A stretch of DNA of 64,000 nt from Neisseria sp. 83E34 (GCF_001308015.1 NZ_LGYH01000008.1:62001-126000), one strand, 5' to 3'; counted from the stretch's first letter, positions 25,665 through 34,248 are shown. Numbers and translations are program-made. Notes: generated by a model not told the origin, from the letters alone.

Positions 25665-26411
25665 ATGAACAATCAAAGATTCAACCCGACACATCAAAAT
25701 CTTCCGCAAGGCCAGCAGGAAGAATGGGAACGTAAACTCGAGCAGTTGCGTCGTCAAAACAGCGGTCAGCCACTTTCAGGCGGCGCACGTCAAGTCAGCA
25801 GTGCGATCCGCCCGCAACCTGCCATGAAAAATCTTGCACAAACCGAAGCACGTGAACGGGCTTTGCAAGAATATCTGCGGGAATGGCAAGAAGAAATCAA
25901 CGCGGAGTTTTCTGCCGAGCAGCCCGTAGAAGATGCTGCCGTTTTATTACAAGAAGACTGGATAGCCGCACAAGCAGCTTTGCAAGGTGATGCCGAAGAA
26001 AGCGCCATTGAAAGCACGCATACCGTTTGGCTCAATCCCAAACGCCAGATTAGGGGCGAACAAACTATTGAACAAAAAGAATTTTTCGATAAAGACACGC
26101 CGCCGATTTCCGCTGAAAATATTCCGGTCAGCATCAATGTGATCAATCCTCAAGTCGCGCCCAAACAGCCAGTTACATGCCTGTCTGAAAAAGAATTGCT
26201 GGAGCGCCTTACAGCAAAATTATTACCACACCTAACTGACGCCGTTTCCGGCATGATACGCACAGCGGTGCAGAAACAAACCGCAGTGCTCACATACCAA
26301 ATCCAAGAAACCCTTGCCAAAGAAACACCCGGATTAGTAAAAGAAGTGCTCGACCACAACTTAGCCAGTGTGATGAAAGATATCCGCTACGATTTAAAAT
26401 ACAAACGCTAA
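25665..26411 (+). CDS. Hypothetical protein, glutamine-rich with helical C-terminus
   Basis: A 248-aa cytoplasmic-looking protein of unknown function. The N-terminal part is polar and Gln/Arg-rich (QGQQEEWERKLEQLRRQN), then a helical acidic middle (about 75-125). The C-terminal region of about 70 aa (ELLERLTAKLLPHLTDAVSG onward) is predicted all helix and ends in YDLKYKR. There is no signal, membrane segment or known motif. The frame extends to an ATG at 25641, but MNNQRFNPTHQN gives a more natural start; neither has a strong ribosome site. A DUS (26178-26189) is translated in frame as CLSE. Confidence 0.7.
   Translation: MNNQRFNPTHQNLPQGQQEEWERKLEQLRRQNSGQPLSGGARQVSSAIRPQPAMKNLAQTEARERALQEYLREWQEEINAEFSAEQPVEDAAVLLQEDWIAAQAALQGDAEESAIESTHTVWLNPKRQIRGEQTIEQKEFFDKDTPPISAENIPVSINVINPQVAPKQPVTCLSEKELLERLTAKLLPHLTDAVSGMIRTAVQKQTAVLTYQIQETLAKETPGLVKEVLDHNLASVMKDIRYDLKYKR
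26178..26189 (+). repeat. Intragenic DUS
   Basis: Exact TGCCTGTCTGAA, read as CLSE in the preceding hypothetical gene. A decayed copy (TGCCTGTCTAAA) follows at 26412, over the gene's stop region. Confidence 0.88.
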
Positions 26412-26425
26412 TGCCTGTCTAAAAA

Positions 26426-26908
26426 ATGAATAAAAACAAAATCCTTATCCTAGCCATCGCTGCCATTGCCGTTTTCGGCTGGCAGCATTTCAACAAAACC
26501 AATCAGCAATCTGAACCAAATACAAGTTTGAGCCAACCGCATGGCCAACAAACCACCGTTCAAAACAACCAAAATTTCGAACAGCTTCTGCAGCAAGCCT
26601 ATCAAAACCGTCAAAGCAATCTGCAAATCGAAGGTAGTGGTACAGTGAAAAAAACATTGCCTGATGATAATAAAGGCTCTCGCCATCAACGCTTCATCCT
26701 CGAACTAAGCAGTGGACAAACGTTACTCGTTGCGCACAATATCGACTTAGCCCCAAAAATTAAAGGTTTGAAAAAAGGCGATACCGTTGGTTTTTACGGC
26801 GAATATGAATGGAGCGAACAAGGCGGCGTTATTCATTGGACACATCATGATCCGGCCAAACGGCACCCAGACGGTTGGCTGAAGCATCAGGGCATTATTT
26901 ATCAGTGA
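26426..26908 (+). CDS. DUF3465 domain protein, membrane-anchored or secreted
   Basis: A 160-aa protein with an N-terminal hydrophobic segment (ILILAIAAIAVFGW, about 6-19) acting as an anchor or uncleaved signal. A Gln/Asn-rich spacer (about 25-60) precedes the DUF3465 domain (about 62-158). Diagnostic features of the domain are the HQRFILELSSGQTLLVAHNIDLA block and the C-terminal GGVIHWTHHDPAKRHPDGWL. DUF3465 is OB-fold-like and of unknown role. It starts 14 nt after the preceding gene, so both are probably on one mRNA. Confidence 0.82.
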   Translation: MNKNKILILAIAAIAVFGWQHFNKTNQQSEPNTSLSQPHGQQTTVQNNQNFEQLLQQAYQNRQSNLQIEGSGTVKKTLPDDNKGSRHQRFILELSSGQTLLVAHNIDLAPKIKGLKKGDTVGFYGEYEWSEQGGVIHWTHHDPAKRHPDGWLKHQGIIYQ

Positions 26909-26971
26909 TACTAGGTAAAGGTTATTAGTGATTAAAATAGGGCACTTAATTTCGAACGTATTGAATCAACT

Positions 26972-27097
26972 CTAGATATAAAATTTAACATAATTATGAT
27001 TATGGGAAATAATAGCTGCGATAAACCAGCCATGGCCTTGATGGTTATCTAAATCGGTATTGGCAGCGTCGGTTAACATGTTTCCTGCCACGCTCAT
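26972..27097 (-). CDS. Candidate 41-aa small protein downstream of a membrane protein gene
   Basis: The frame begins MSVAGNMLTDAANTDLDNHQ and ends HNHNYVKFYI. Its ATG lies 8 nt after the stop of the 97-aa membrane protein gene, and AGAGGTAAT, which overlaps that stop codon, is a good ribosome site, so translation could be coupled. No family is recognised. It may instead be the remnant of a longer gene. Confidence 0.4.
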   Translation of the reverse strand: MSVAGNMLTDAANTDLDNHQGHGWFIAAIISHNHNYVKFYI

Positions 27098-27105
27098 TAT
27101 TACCT

Positions 27106-27399
27106 CTAAGCATTTTTCCACGGTAACCACATTTTGCCTAAGATATACAATGTTGCGCCTACAATCCCTAACATCAGGAAAATCAGGCCTTTTTTTCGGG
27201 CATTGGGGCACAAGATATAGATTGCTAATGAAAAGCTGAAAAACATGGCTATGGCGGCGCCCAAGCGTTGTTTGTCTTCCTTAAAGCGGTTTAAGCTGTA
27301 ACTTTCCGACATCACTACATACATTTGCCACAAGGCGGCGGCGCCCATCAGCAATACGCCGAGGGGTAAGAAGTAGAATCCGAGCAACTGCTGGTTCAT
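27106..27399 (-). CDS. Small three-helix membrane protein, unknown function
   Basis: A 97-aa protein with three predicted membrane segments (about 5-28, 46-64 and 70-90) and a charged loop between the first and second (LNRFKEDKQRLG). GGAG stands 9 nt before the ATG. It is divergent from mutL. No family is recognised; the length and codon use suggest a genuine gene. Confidence 0.65.
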   Translation of the reverse strand: MNQQLLGFYFLPLGVLLMGAAALWQMYVVMSESYSLNRFKEDKQRLGAAIAMFFSFSLAIYILCPNARKKGLIFLMLGIVGATLYILGKMWLPWKNA

Positions 27400-27487
27400 G
27401 GGTTGGCTCCGTTTTGCAAATAAACGAATTATATAGCGAAACCGGCTCAGCTATGATTGCTATATAATGATGTTTGTCTGAAAATTT

Positions 27488-29407
27488 ATGGATACGCCCA
27501 TGAAACGCATTGCCGCCCTGCCCGACCATCTGATTAATCAAATCGCCGCCGGCGAAGTGGTGGAGCGTCCGGCCAACGCTTTGAAAGAAATTGTTGAAAA
27601 CAGCATTGATGCAGGGGCAAGTGAGATTCAAATCGAATTGGCTTCGGGCGGCATCAAGTTGATTCGTGTAACGGATAACGGCTTCGGTATTCATGCAGAG
27701 GACATCAATCTTGCGCTTCACCGCCATGCTACCAGCAAAATTGCCACTTTAAATGATTTGGAACATGTTGCCAGTATGGGTTTTCGCGGAGAAGGTTTGG
27801 CCAGTATCGCTTCCGTGTCGAGGCTTACGCTGACCAGCCGCCGGGAAGATGCTGCGCATGCTTCGGAAATCCGTGCTATTGATGGCAAATTGGAAAGTGG
27901 TCGCGCAGCTGCCCACCCTACCGGCACCACAGTGGAAGTGGCGGATTTATTTTTTAACACGCCCGCACGGCGCAAGTTTCTCAAATCTGAAAATACGGAA
28001 TACGCGCATTGCGCCAACACCGTTGAGCGCTTGGCTTTGGCGCATCCTGAAATCGGTTTTTCCTTGAAACACAATGGTAAAAGCATTTTCAAACTACCGC
28101 CACAAAGCCTTGAAGAGCGTGTTTGCGCAATTTTGGGTGAAGAATTTAAAGCAGCTTCTTTGCCTACCGACAGCGGCCAAGGGCTTGTACGCCTGCATGG
28201 TTTGATTTCCAAACCCACTTTTGCCAAAGGCAAAACCGATCGGCAATATTGTTTTGTTAACCGCCGCTTTGTGCGCGATAAAGTGATGCTGCATGCTGTG
28301 AAACAGGCTTACCGCGATGTGTTGCACAACGCGCTCACGCCTGCTTTCGTGCTGTTTCTTGAGCTGCCGCCGGAGATGGTGGACGTTAATGTGCACCCTA
28401 CCAAAACCGAAATCCGTTTTCGAGACAGCCAGGCCGTCCACCAGCTTGTGTTCCATACTCTGAATAAAACTTTAGCGGCCACCCGCGCCGACCAAACCGA
28501 GAGCGTGGGCAATGCGGGGGCAATTCTGCATGATATGCTTGGCGTTGCCTCTGAAAAGCATTCTGAAACAAGTGAATCTTCTGTCAAATCATCCCCGGTT
28601 TCTTACACACCCGCTTCCCGTTCACCGCAACAACGCAACCTTAGCTTGCGGGAAAGCCGCGCAGCTATGGATACTTATGCCGAACTCTACCGCAAAACAC
28701 CTGAACACGATATTGAACTGGCAGCATTCGAGCAAAGCCGTTTTCCTTTGGAGCAGACGGAATGCCTGTCTGAAACCTTTTCAGACAGGCATCAGGCAGC
28801 AAGTGAAAATAATAGTGAGTTACCGCCATTAGGTTTTGCCATTGCACAATTATTAGGCATTTATATCCTTGCACAAGCAGAAGACAGTTTGCTGCTGATT
28901 GATATGCATGCTGCCGCCGAACGCGTGAATTATGAAAAAATGAAAGCGGCACGCGAGCAAAATAGCAGCCTGCCCAGCCAATCTTTGCTGATTCCGGTAA
29001 CCTTTGCCGCCAGCCATGAAGAAATGGCAGCGCTCACCGACCACGGCGAAGCATTGCGCGGATTCGGCTTGGATTTATCCGCAATGGGCAGCAACACCAT
29101 AGCCGTCCGTGCCGTGCCGCAAATGCTCGGTAAATCTGATGTGGCAGAGCTTGCCCGCGACATGCTGCGCGAGTTTGCACAAGTAGGTGCTTCGCAGGCC
29201 GTTGAAGCAAGAGAAAACCAAATTCTTTCCACAATGGCTTGCCACGGCTCTATCAGAGCCGGCCGTCAGCTTACTTTGCCCGAAATGAACGCTCTGCTGC
29301 GCGATATGGAAAATACGCCACGCAGTAATCAATGCAACCACGGCCGCCCTACTTGGGTTAAGCTTACATTGAAGGAATTAGATGCTTTGTTTTTAAGGGG
29401 GCAGTAA
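27488..29407 (+). CDS. mutL: DNA mismatch repair protein MutL
   Basis: Links mismatch recognition by MutS to strand incision. The 639-aa protein has the GHKL ATPase motifs: ENSIDAGASEI (about 37), VTDNGFGI (about 58) and the GFRGEGLASI lid (about 98). A flexible linker (about 335-445) leads to the C-terminal domain. That domain contains DMHAAAERVNYE (about 472), matching the endonuclease motif DQHA(X)2E(X)4E, plus ACHGSIRAG and CNHGRP metal-site segments. MutL here should therefore be a nicking enzyme, as in MutH-lacking bacteria. A complete DUS pair (28763-28791) lies in the linker. The start could also be the ATG at 27500. Confidence 0.96.
   Translation: MDTPMKRIAALPDHLINQIAAGEVVERPANALKEIVENSIDAGASEIQIELASGGIKLIRVTDNGFGIHAEDINLALHRHATSKIATLNDLEHVASMGFRGEGLASIASVSRLTLTSRREDAAHASEIRAIDGKLESGRAAAHPTGTTVEVADLFFNTPARRKFLKSENTEYAHCANTVERLALAHPEIGFSLKHNGKSIFKLPPQSLEERVCAILGEEFKAASLPTDSGQGLVRLHGLISKPTFAKGKTDRQYCFVNRRFVRDKVMLHAVKQAYRDVLHNALTPAFVLFLELPPEMVDVNVHPTKTEIRFRDSQAVHQLVFHTLNKTLAATRADQTESVGNAGAILHDMLGVASEKHSETSESSVKSSPVSYTPASRSPQQRNLSLRESRAAMDTYAELYRKTPEHDIELAAFEQSRFPLEQTECLSETFSDRHQAASENNSELPPLGFAIAQLLGIYILAQAEDSLLLIDMHAAAERVNYEKMKAAREQNSSLPSQSLLIPVTFAASHEEMAALTDHGEALRGFGLDLSAMGSNTIAVRAVPQMLGKSDVAELARDMLREFAQVGASQAVEARENQILSTMACHGSIRAGRQLTLPEMNALLRDMENTPRSNQCNHGRPTWVKLTLKELDALFLRGQ
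28762..28792. repeat. Intragenic DUS inverted pair in the mutL linker
   Basis: A DUS (28763-28774) and its complement (28780-28791) separated by 5 nt, translated as ECLSETFSDRH in the disordered linker between MutL's two domains. Elsewhere such pairs terminate transcription; here it lies mid-gene. Confidence 0.9.
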
Positions 29408-29448
29408 TGCCTGTCTGAAAATAAAACCAATCCGTTCAGACAGGCATT
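29406..29448 (+). terminator. DUS-pair hairpin after mutL
   Basis: A DUS (29408-29419) and its complement (29435-29446) with a 15-nt loop; it overlaps the mutL stop codon region. Confidence 0.7.
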
Positions 29449-29487
29449 GCGGCCTATTTGCTTACTCATTTATTTAGGAATATACAT

Positions 29488-29940
29488 ATGATTAAAAAAA
29501 TTTCCGCATTACTCTGCTGCTTGCTGCCGCTAAGCGCCGTTGCGCAAGAATTTGCAGTAGGTCAAGTCTGGCAATACCGACAGCGCGCAAACGAGCAAAA
29601 TTCCCGCTTATACATCGTGAAAGTCGATTCCGATACCCAAGGTGAGAAACAAAGAAAAATATTTCATATTTATATTGACAATTTGGCGTTGAAAAACCCA
29701 CATATTGCAGGAGGCATTCAAACCACCCTGCCCCATGTGCCTGTTTCCGAAGGTTCGCTTAAATCAAGTGTAACCAAATTGGAAGAACAAGAAAAAACTG
29801 ATCTGCCGGATATTTCCGAAGGTTATGAATTGTGGAAACAGGATTGGGAAGCGGGCGATGCGGGTGTGTTTACCATACCGGTTAAAGATTTGATTAAATC
29901 CGTGGAAAAAGCGCTCAATGAGCCGCTGGTTGAGCTTTGA
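29488..29940 (+). CDS. Hypothetical exported protein
   Basis: A 150-aa protein with a clear signal peptide (KKISALLCCLLPLSAVAQ, probable cut after AVA near 17) and a mature part rich in beta-type residues (EFAVGQVWQYRQRANEQNSR onward), so probably periplasmic. No family is recognised. The ATG at 29488 is preferred over an in-frame ATG at 29458, which would put extra residues before the signal. It is followed after 19 nt by the broken lipoprotein gene, suggesting a two-gene accessory unit. Confidence 0.7.
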   Translation: MIKKISALLCCLLPLSAVAQEFAVGQVWQYRQRANEQNSRLYIVKVDSDTQGEKQRKIFHIYIDNLALKNPHIAGGIQTTLPHVPVSEGSLKSSVTKLEEQEKTDLPDISEGYELWKQDWEAGDAGVFTIPVKDLIKSVEKALNEPLVEL

Positions 29941-29959
29941 TTTATAGAGGTGATCGAAA

Positions 29960-30696
29960 ATGAAAGCTTTATTTTCCGCTATTGTCGCGGCGGTTTTCTA
30001 GTCGGGCTGCATTACTTCGATGGAAACCGTTACCAAAAAAGAGCCGGATGAAAACTTAATCGGTTTTTATATAAACAGTAAAAACGGGTTGAATCATATT
30101 TACGTTATCGGGGAGCGCAATGAATATCTGTTTTATGAAAACAAAGCATTTTCCGCATTTTTGAAATCAAACCACCTGAACCATATCGTGCTTACCAATA
30201 CGGATATCAGTTATAGCGCTTCTAACAGTGCGCTGATTAACTACAATGTTTATGATTAACTACAATGTTTATGATTAACTACAATGTTTATTTAGATGCG
30301 CAAAAAAGTGATTATTCCGATTTAAAACAATTTGAAAATTTGGATAGCGACGTTGCTGTGTCCCAACCTAAAGCGCCCAAGCCGGTTTTATTAACGCAAA
30401 TAAAACAGAGTCATCTCGATTGGCGTGAAGGGAACCAAATCATTGAAGTCCGTTTCCGAAGCCGTGGCCAATTAATCGACCTGAGTAATAGAAATGAACT
30501 TTTGGCTCAACATGCTTTAAAAACGCCTATCAAAGCAACGGTTTCAAGTAGTCACTCGCGTGAGAAAGTGCATATTGGTAAAAGCCTGGGTGTGGCAGCT
30601 CTTATGCCGATTTTCGTGGTTGCTGCTCCGCTGACCTGCTTTAACAAAAACGACAGCTTTGTAGAAAGCTTTGTAGATTTATGTCCTTTCCGCTAA
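29960..30696 (+). pseudogene. Lipoprotein pseudogene: amber codon in the lipobox and frameshift from a 19-bp triplication
   Basis: AGAGGTGA precedes ATG at 29960. The frame reads MKALFSAIVAAVF, then TAG at 29999-30001, then SGC, which is the rest of a lipobox; a single change (TTG to TAG) would turn L-S-G-C into stop-S-G-C. Past the stop the same frame runs open to 30259. A 19-bp unit (GATTAACTACAATGTTTAT) occurs three times in tandem at 30235-30291. The 38 extra bases shift the frame, and the continuation is open in the shifted frame to 30696 (ending in a membrane-like segment and CPFR). With one copy the two halves join cleanly as INYNVYLDAQ. The ancestral product would be an envelope lipoprotein of about 230 aa; no family is recognised. 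Confidence 0.85.
30235..30291 (+). repeat. Tandem 19-bp repeat, three perfect copies
   Basis: Copies at 30235-30253, 30254-30272 and 30273-30291 are identical. The unit is not a multiple of three, so each extra copy shifts the frame of the surrounding pseudogene. Confidence 0.97.
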
Positions 30697-30709
30697 AAGA
30701 TCCTAACCT

Positions 30710-31660
30710 ATGAACTTTTCCAAAGCACTTGCTATCTTAGGCCCAACAGCCAGCGGTAAAACCAGCCTTGCTTTAAGGCTGGCAGAGCATTTGCCGGTGG
30801 AAATCATCAGCCTTGATTCGGCGCTGGTTTATCGGGATATGAATATCGGCACGGCCAAGCCTTCTGCGGAAGAATTGGCCCAAGTGCCTCATCATTTAAT
30901 CGATATTATTTCGCCGCTGGAAAGCTACAGCGCGGCAGAGTTTGTGTCAGATTGCCTGCGCTTGTGTAACGAAATTCACAAGCGGGGAAATCTGCCGCTG
31001 ATTGTGGGCGGCACCATGATGTATTACCACGCGCTGGTTAATGGCCTGAATGATTTGCCGGAAGCAGATGATGCGGTGCGCACGCAATTGCAGCAAGATA
31101 AACAAAGCCGCGGATTAGCACACCTTTATCAACGCTTGCAGGAAGTTGACCCGGCTACCGCACAACGCTTGGAACCTACCGACAGCCAGCGCATCGAACG
31201 CGCTTTGGAAGTGTGGATGCTTACCGGCAAGCCCTTAAGCGAACATTTTGCAGAACAAGCTGCTTATACCGTTCCTCTCGATATACATGCGGTTGCACTG
31301 TTTCCTGAAAACAGAAAGCGGCTGCATGAAAATATTGCTTTGCGCTTTCACATGATGCTGAAACAAGGCTTCACAGATGAAGTGAAAGCGCTGCAAGCGG
31401 CCTACCCTAGCCTAACAGCAGATATGCCTTCCATGCGCTGCGTGGGTTACAGACAGGCATGGGATTATCTAGCAGGGGAAACCGATTACGAAACATTTGT
31501 TGAAAAAGGCATAGTTGCTACCCGCCAACTTGCAAAACGCCAAATAACCTGGTTGCGCAAATTGCCAACCGACACGCTTATCGATCCCTGTCAGTCTGAC
31601 GATGCGTTAAATATTATGTTGCAAACCGCACAATCACATTTTTCATCTTTTATTAAATGA
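30710..31660 (+). CDS. miaA: tRNA dimethylallyltransferase
   Basis: Adds a dimethylallyl group to A37 of tRNAs reading UNN codons. The 316-aa protein has the P-loop [18 protein letters not shown] (about 8-25), the catalytic-site [19 protein letters not shown] (about 36-54), [19 protein letters not shown] (about 63-81), and the C-terminal [16 protein letters not shown] and [14 protein letters not shown] motifs. The stop overlaps the next start by 4 nt (ATGA). It often lies near mutL, as it does here. Confidence 0.97.
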   Translation: MNFSKALAILGPTASGKTSLALRLAEHLPVEIISLDSALVYRDMNIGTAKPSAEELAQVPHHLIDIISPLESYSAAEFVSDCLRLCNEIHKRGNLPLIVGGTMMYYHALVNGLNDLPEADDAVRTQLQQDKQSRGLAHLYQRLQEVDPATAQRLEPTDSQRIERALEVWMLTGKPLSEHFAEQAAYTVPLDIHAVALFPENRKRLHENIALRFHMMLKQGFTDEVKALQAAYPSLTADMPSMRCVGYRQAWDYLAGETDYETFVEKGIVATRQLAKRQITWLRKLPTDTLIDPCQSDDALNIMLQTAQSHFSSFIK

Positions 31661-32178
31661 GCAAGACCATGCCCCATTCATCCACCGTTTCCCTCAAACG
31701 CCGCCTTGCCTCCCTGCTCTACGAAGGCTTATTGGCCGCCGCTATCACCGTGGCGCTTGGGCTGCCTGCCGGGCTAGCGTCTATGTTACTCAACCCGATT
31801 TCGCCGCTGCTTTCCCAAATTGCTGTTAGCCTGATTATGCTGGTGGGTTGGTGGTTTTATTTCAAACTCAACTGGCTTAAACAAGGCCAAACCTTGCCTA
31901 TGCGTACTTGGCATATCGGCCTTGCCGACCAGTCAGGCAATCAGCCGCACACCTCGCGCTTGCGCCTGCGCTTTATGTGGGCTTGTGTGTTTATCGTATT
32001 CATTCCGCTGCTTGCCTATTCTGCACTGCATGGTTGGGGGATTCCACCCAAACCCGCATTCGGTGCCGCCCTTTTCTGGTGGATATTGCCTTGGGGTTTT
32101 GCATTATTTAATGCAGACCGCCAGTTTTTATACGACTTCCTTGCCGGTACCCGTTTGGTAGATTTGCGTAAAAAATAA
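31657..32178 (+). CDS. RDD family membrane protein
   Basis: A 173-aa inner-membrane protein with about four hydrophobic segments (near 20-42, 50-68, 105-122 and 135-155). The RDD family is poorly understood; some members are proposed transporters. The N-terminal [13 protein letters not shown] is the counterpart of the family's Arg-Asp-Asp region (here R..L-YE, so the namesake residues are only partly kept), and the C-terminal [13 protein letters not shown] is a typical RDD signature. Translation is probably coupled to miaA. Confidence 0.82.
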   Translation: MSKTMPHSSTVSLKRRLASLLYEGLLAAAITVALGLPAGLASMLLNPISPLLSQIAVSLIMLVGWWFYFKLNWLKQGQTLPMRTWHIGLADQSGNQPHTSRLRLRFMWACVFIVFIPLLAYSALHGWGIPPKPAFGAALFWWILPWGFALFNADRQFLYDFLAGTRLVDLRKK

Positions 32179-32205
32179 TATTCAGGTTAATTTGGGAAGT
32201 TAATG

Positions 32206-32239
32206 GTGCCTGTCTGAAAAAGTGGTTTCAGACAGGCAT
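32206..32239 (+). terminator. DUS-pair terminator after the miaA operon
   Basis: A DUS (32207-32218) and its complement (32227-32238) with an 8-nt loop. Confidence 0.75.
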
Positions 32240-32247
32240 TGCTAAAC

Positions 32248-32406
32248 TATAGTTAATCCATTTAACTTTTGTTACAGCGTTGCTGCGCCTTAGCTCAAAG
32301 TGAACAATTTTGTAAGCATTTGAAGCAGCAACAAAATCAGTTCCGTCCCACATTTGTACTGTCTTAGGCTTGCTGCCTTGTATCAAAAATGTGTTGATTG
32401 ACTATA
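32248..32406 (+). mobile_element. Correia-like miniature element C (full length)
   Basis: A 159-bp element, close to the length of full-size Correia elements in pathogenic Neisseria. The left end is TATAGTTAATCC and the complement of the right end is TATAGTCAATCA. Inside are the recognisable blocks GCGTTGCTGCGCCTTAGCTC, AAATCAGTTCCGT, TTTGTACTGTCTTAGGCTTG and TGCTGCCTTG in the canonical order. It lies between converging transcripts (RDD gene and lpdA), wedged between their two terminators. Confidence 0.87.
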
Positions 32407-32408
32407 GC

Positions 32409-32442
32409 AAAAAGGCTGCCTGAACAGTTTCAGACAGCCTTT
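32409..32442 (-). terminator. lpdA terminator made of non-standard DUS arms
   Basis: The arms AAAGGCTGCCTGAA (plus strand) and TTCAGACAGCCTTT pair with one C-A mismatch on the plus RNA, but as a G-U wobble on the minus RNA, the direction of lpdA. TTTTGC follows on the minus strand. The left arm equals AGGCTGCCTGAA, the DUS dialect of Simonsiella (AG-simDUS). Confidence 0.78.
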
Positions 32443-32460
32443 CTAAACAAGCCAGCAGGC

Positions 32461-34248
32461 TTATTTTTTCTTTTTCTGAGGCGGCAAATCGGTGCAAACA
32501 CCCAATGCCACTTCAGCAGCCATACCAATGCTTTCACCTAGAGTCGGGTGTGGATGAATGGTTTTGCCGATGTCTGCCGCATCACAACCCATCTCAATCG
32601 CCAAGCAAATTTCGCCGATCATGTCGCCGCCGTTCGGGCCGACGATGCTGCCGCCGATAATCTTGCCGCTGTCTGCATCAAAAATCAGCTTGGTGAAGCC
32701 TTGATCGCAACCGTTGGCAATGGCGCGGCCTGATGCAGCCCACGGGAACACGGCTTTGGTGATTTTCAGGCCGTCTTCTTTGGCGGAAGTTTCGGTTACG
32801 CCTACCCATGCCACTTCGGGCGACGTGTAGGCCACGCCCGGAATCACACGGACATCGAAATAAGCTTTGTGCCCCGCGCAATTCTCAGCCGCCACATGAC
32901 CTTCGTGTACGGCTTTATGCGCCAACATCGGTTGGCCAACCACATCGCCGATGGCATAGATGTTCGGCACATTGGTGCGCATTTGTTTGTCAACTTCGAT
33001 AAAGCCTCGGTCGGTCACAATTACGCCGGCTTTCTCGGCATCAATCAATTTACCGTTCGGCGCACGGCCCGCGGCAACTAGCACCAAATCGTAGCGCTGC
33101 GGCTCTTTAGGTGCGTTTTCACCTTCAAAGCTCACATAAATGCCGTCTTCTTTTGCATCCACTGCTACGGTTTTGGTGTTGATCATGATGTTGTCGAAGC
33201 GATATTCGTTTAGTTTTTGCCAAACTTTTACCAAATCACGGTCAGCACCCTGCATCAGGCCGTCCATCATTTCCACCACATCCAAGCGGGCGCCTAAAGT
33301 GCTGTATACCGTACCCATTTCCAAGCCGATAATGCCGCCGCCGATAATCAGCATTTTTTGCGGGATTTCTTTCAGCGCCAAAGCACCGGTGGAATCGACA
33401 ATGCGTGGGTCTTGCGGAATAAACGGCAGGTTCACGACACGGCTGCCGACTGCGATAATACAGTTTTTAAATGCTACTACTTTTTTGCTGCCGGTTTGTG
33501 TGGCTTGTTCGTATTCCCGGCTTTCGGTTAATGCAACTTCAATGTGATTCGCATCTAAAAATTTACCAAAACCCTGAATGATGTCGACTTTTCGGGCCTT
33601 CGCCATACCTGCCAAGCCGCCGGTTAATTTGCCGATGACTTTGTCTTTGTATGCGCGCAGCATGTCGATATCTACTTCCGGTTCGGGATAAGAAATACCG
33701 TTGGCTTTCAGGTGGTGCACTTCATCCATTACCGCTGCATTGTGCAACAAGGCTTTAGACGGAATACAACCCACATTCAAACATACGCCGCCCAAGGTGC
33801 TGTATTGTTCGATAATGGCAACTTTCAAGCCTTCGTCGGCCGCAGCAAAAGCAGCCGAATAGCCGCCCGGGCCGCCGCCTAATACTACGACATCGTATTC
33901 CGCATCAGAAGCACCGCTGAATTGCGCTGCTTGCGGTGCCGGTGCGGCTGCTTTTGGTGCTTCTTGTGCCGTTTCCGGCTTGCTTTCAGTTTTTGGGGCT
34001 TCAGCCAAAGCTGCTGCTTCGATAACGGCAATCACGCCGCCTTCGGAAATTTTGTCTCCCACTTTTACTTTCACTTCTTTTACCACGCCGGCAGATTCGG
34101 CCGGTACATCCATGGTGGCTTTGTCGGTTTCCAAAGTAATCAGCGTGTCTTCCAAGGCAATCGTGTCACCCGCTTTGATTTCTACGGCGATAATGTCTAC
34201 ATTTTCATGCCCGCCGATATCGGGCACTTTGAGTTCGATTAAGCTCAT
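32461..34248 (-). CDS. lpdA: Dihydrolipoyl dehydrogenase (E3) with N-terminal lipoyl domain
   Basis: FAD flavoprotein that re-oxidises lipoamide in pyruvate dehydrogenase. The 595-aa protein has a lipoyl domain (about 1-78; lipoylated Lys in ETDKATMD), an Ala/Pro linker (about 80-115), the FAD-binding VVVLGGGPGGYSAAFAAADEG (about 119), the redox disulfide GGVCLNVGCIPSKAL, the NAD-binding GGGIIGLEMGTV (about 292), and the C-terminal HPHPTLGES catalytic His. The extra lipoyl domain is a known neisserial feature that makes E3 longer than the usual 470-480 aa. It is the last gene of the PDH cluster. Confidence 0.96.
   Translation of the reverse strand: MSLIELKVPDIGGHENVDIIAVEIKAGDTIALEDTLITLETDKATMDVPAESAGVVKEVKVKVGDKISEGGVIAVIEAAALAEAPKTESKPETAQEAPKAAAPAPQAAQFSGASDAEYDVVVLGGGPGGYSAAFAAADEGLKVAIIEQYSTLGGVCLNVGCIPSKALLHNAAVMDEVHHLKANGISYPEPEVDIDMLRAYKDKVIGKLTGGLAGMAKARKVDIIQGFGKFLDANHIEVALTESREYEQATQTGSKKVVAFKNCIIAVGSRVVNLPFIPQDPRIVDSTGALALKEIPQKMLIIGGGIIGLEMGTVYSTLGARLDVVEMMDGLMQGADRDLVKVWQKLNEYRFDNIMINTKTVAVDAKEDGIYVSFEGENAPKEPQRYDLVLVAAGRAPNGKLIDAEKAGVIVTDRGFIEVDKQMRTNVPNIYAIGDVVGQPMLAHKAVHEGHVAAENCAGHKAYFDVRVIPGVAYTSPEVAWVGVTETSAKEDGLKITKAVFPWAASGRAIANGCDQGFTKLIFDADSGKIIGGSIVGPNGGDMIGEICLAIEMGCDAADIGKTIHPHPTLGESIGMAAEVALGVCTDLPPQKKKK

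Noticed and set aside
30235-30291. Phase variation through the 19-bp repeat
   Set aside because: Any copy number of two or more meets GAT-TAA at the start of the second copy, so adding copies never restores the frame. Only the one-copy state is open, and the amber codon upstream would still block it.
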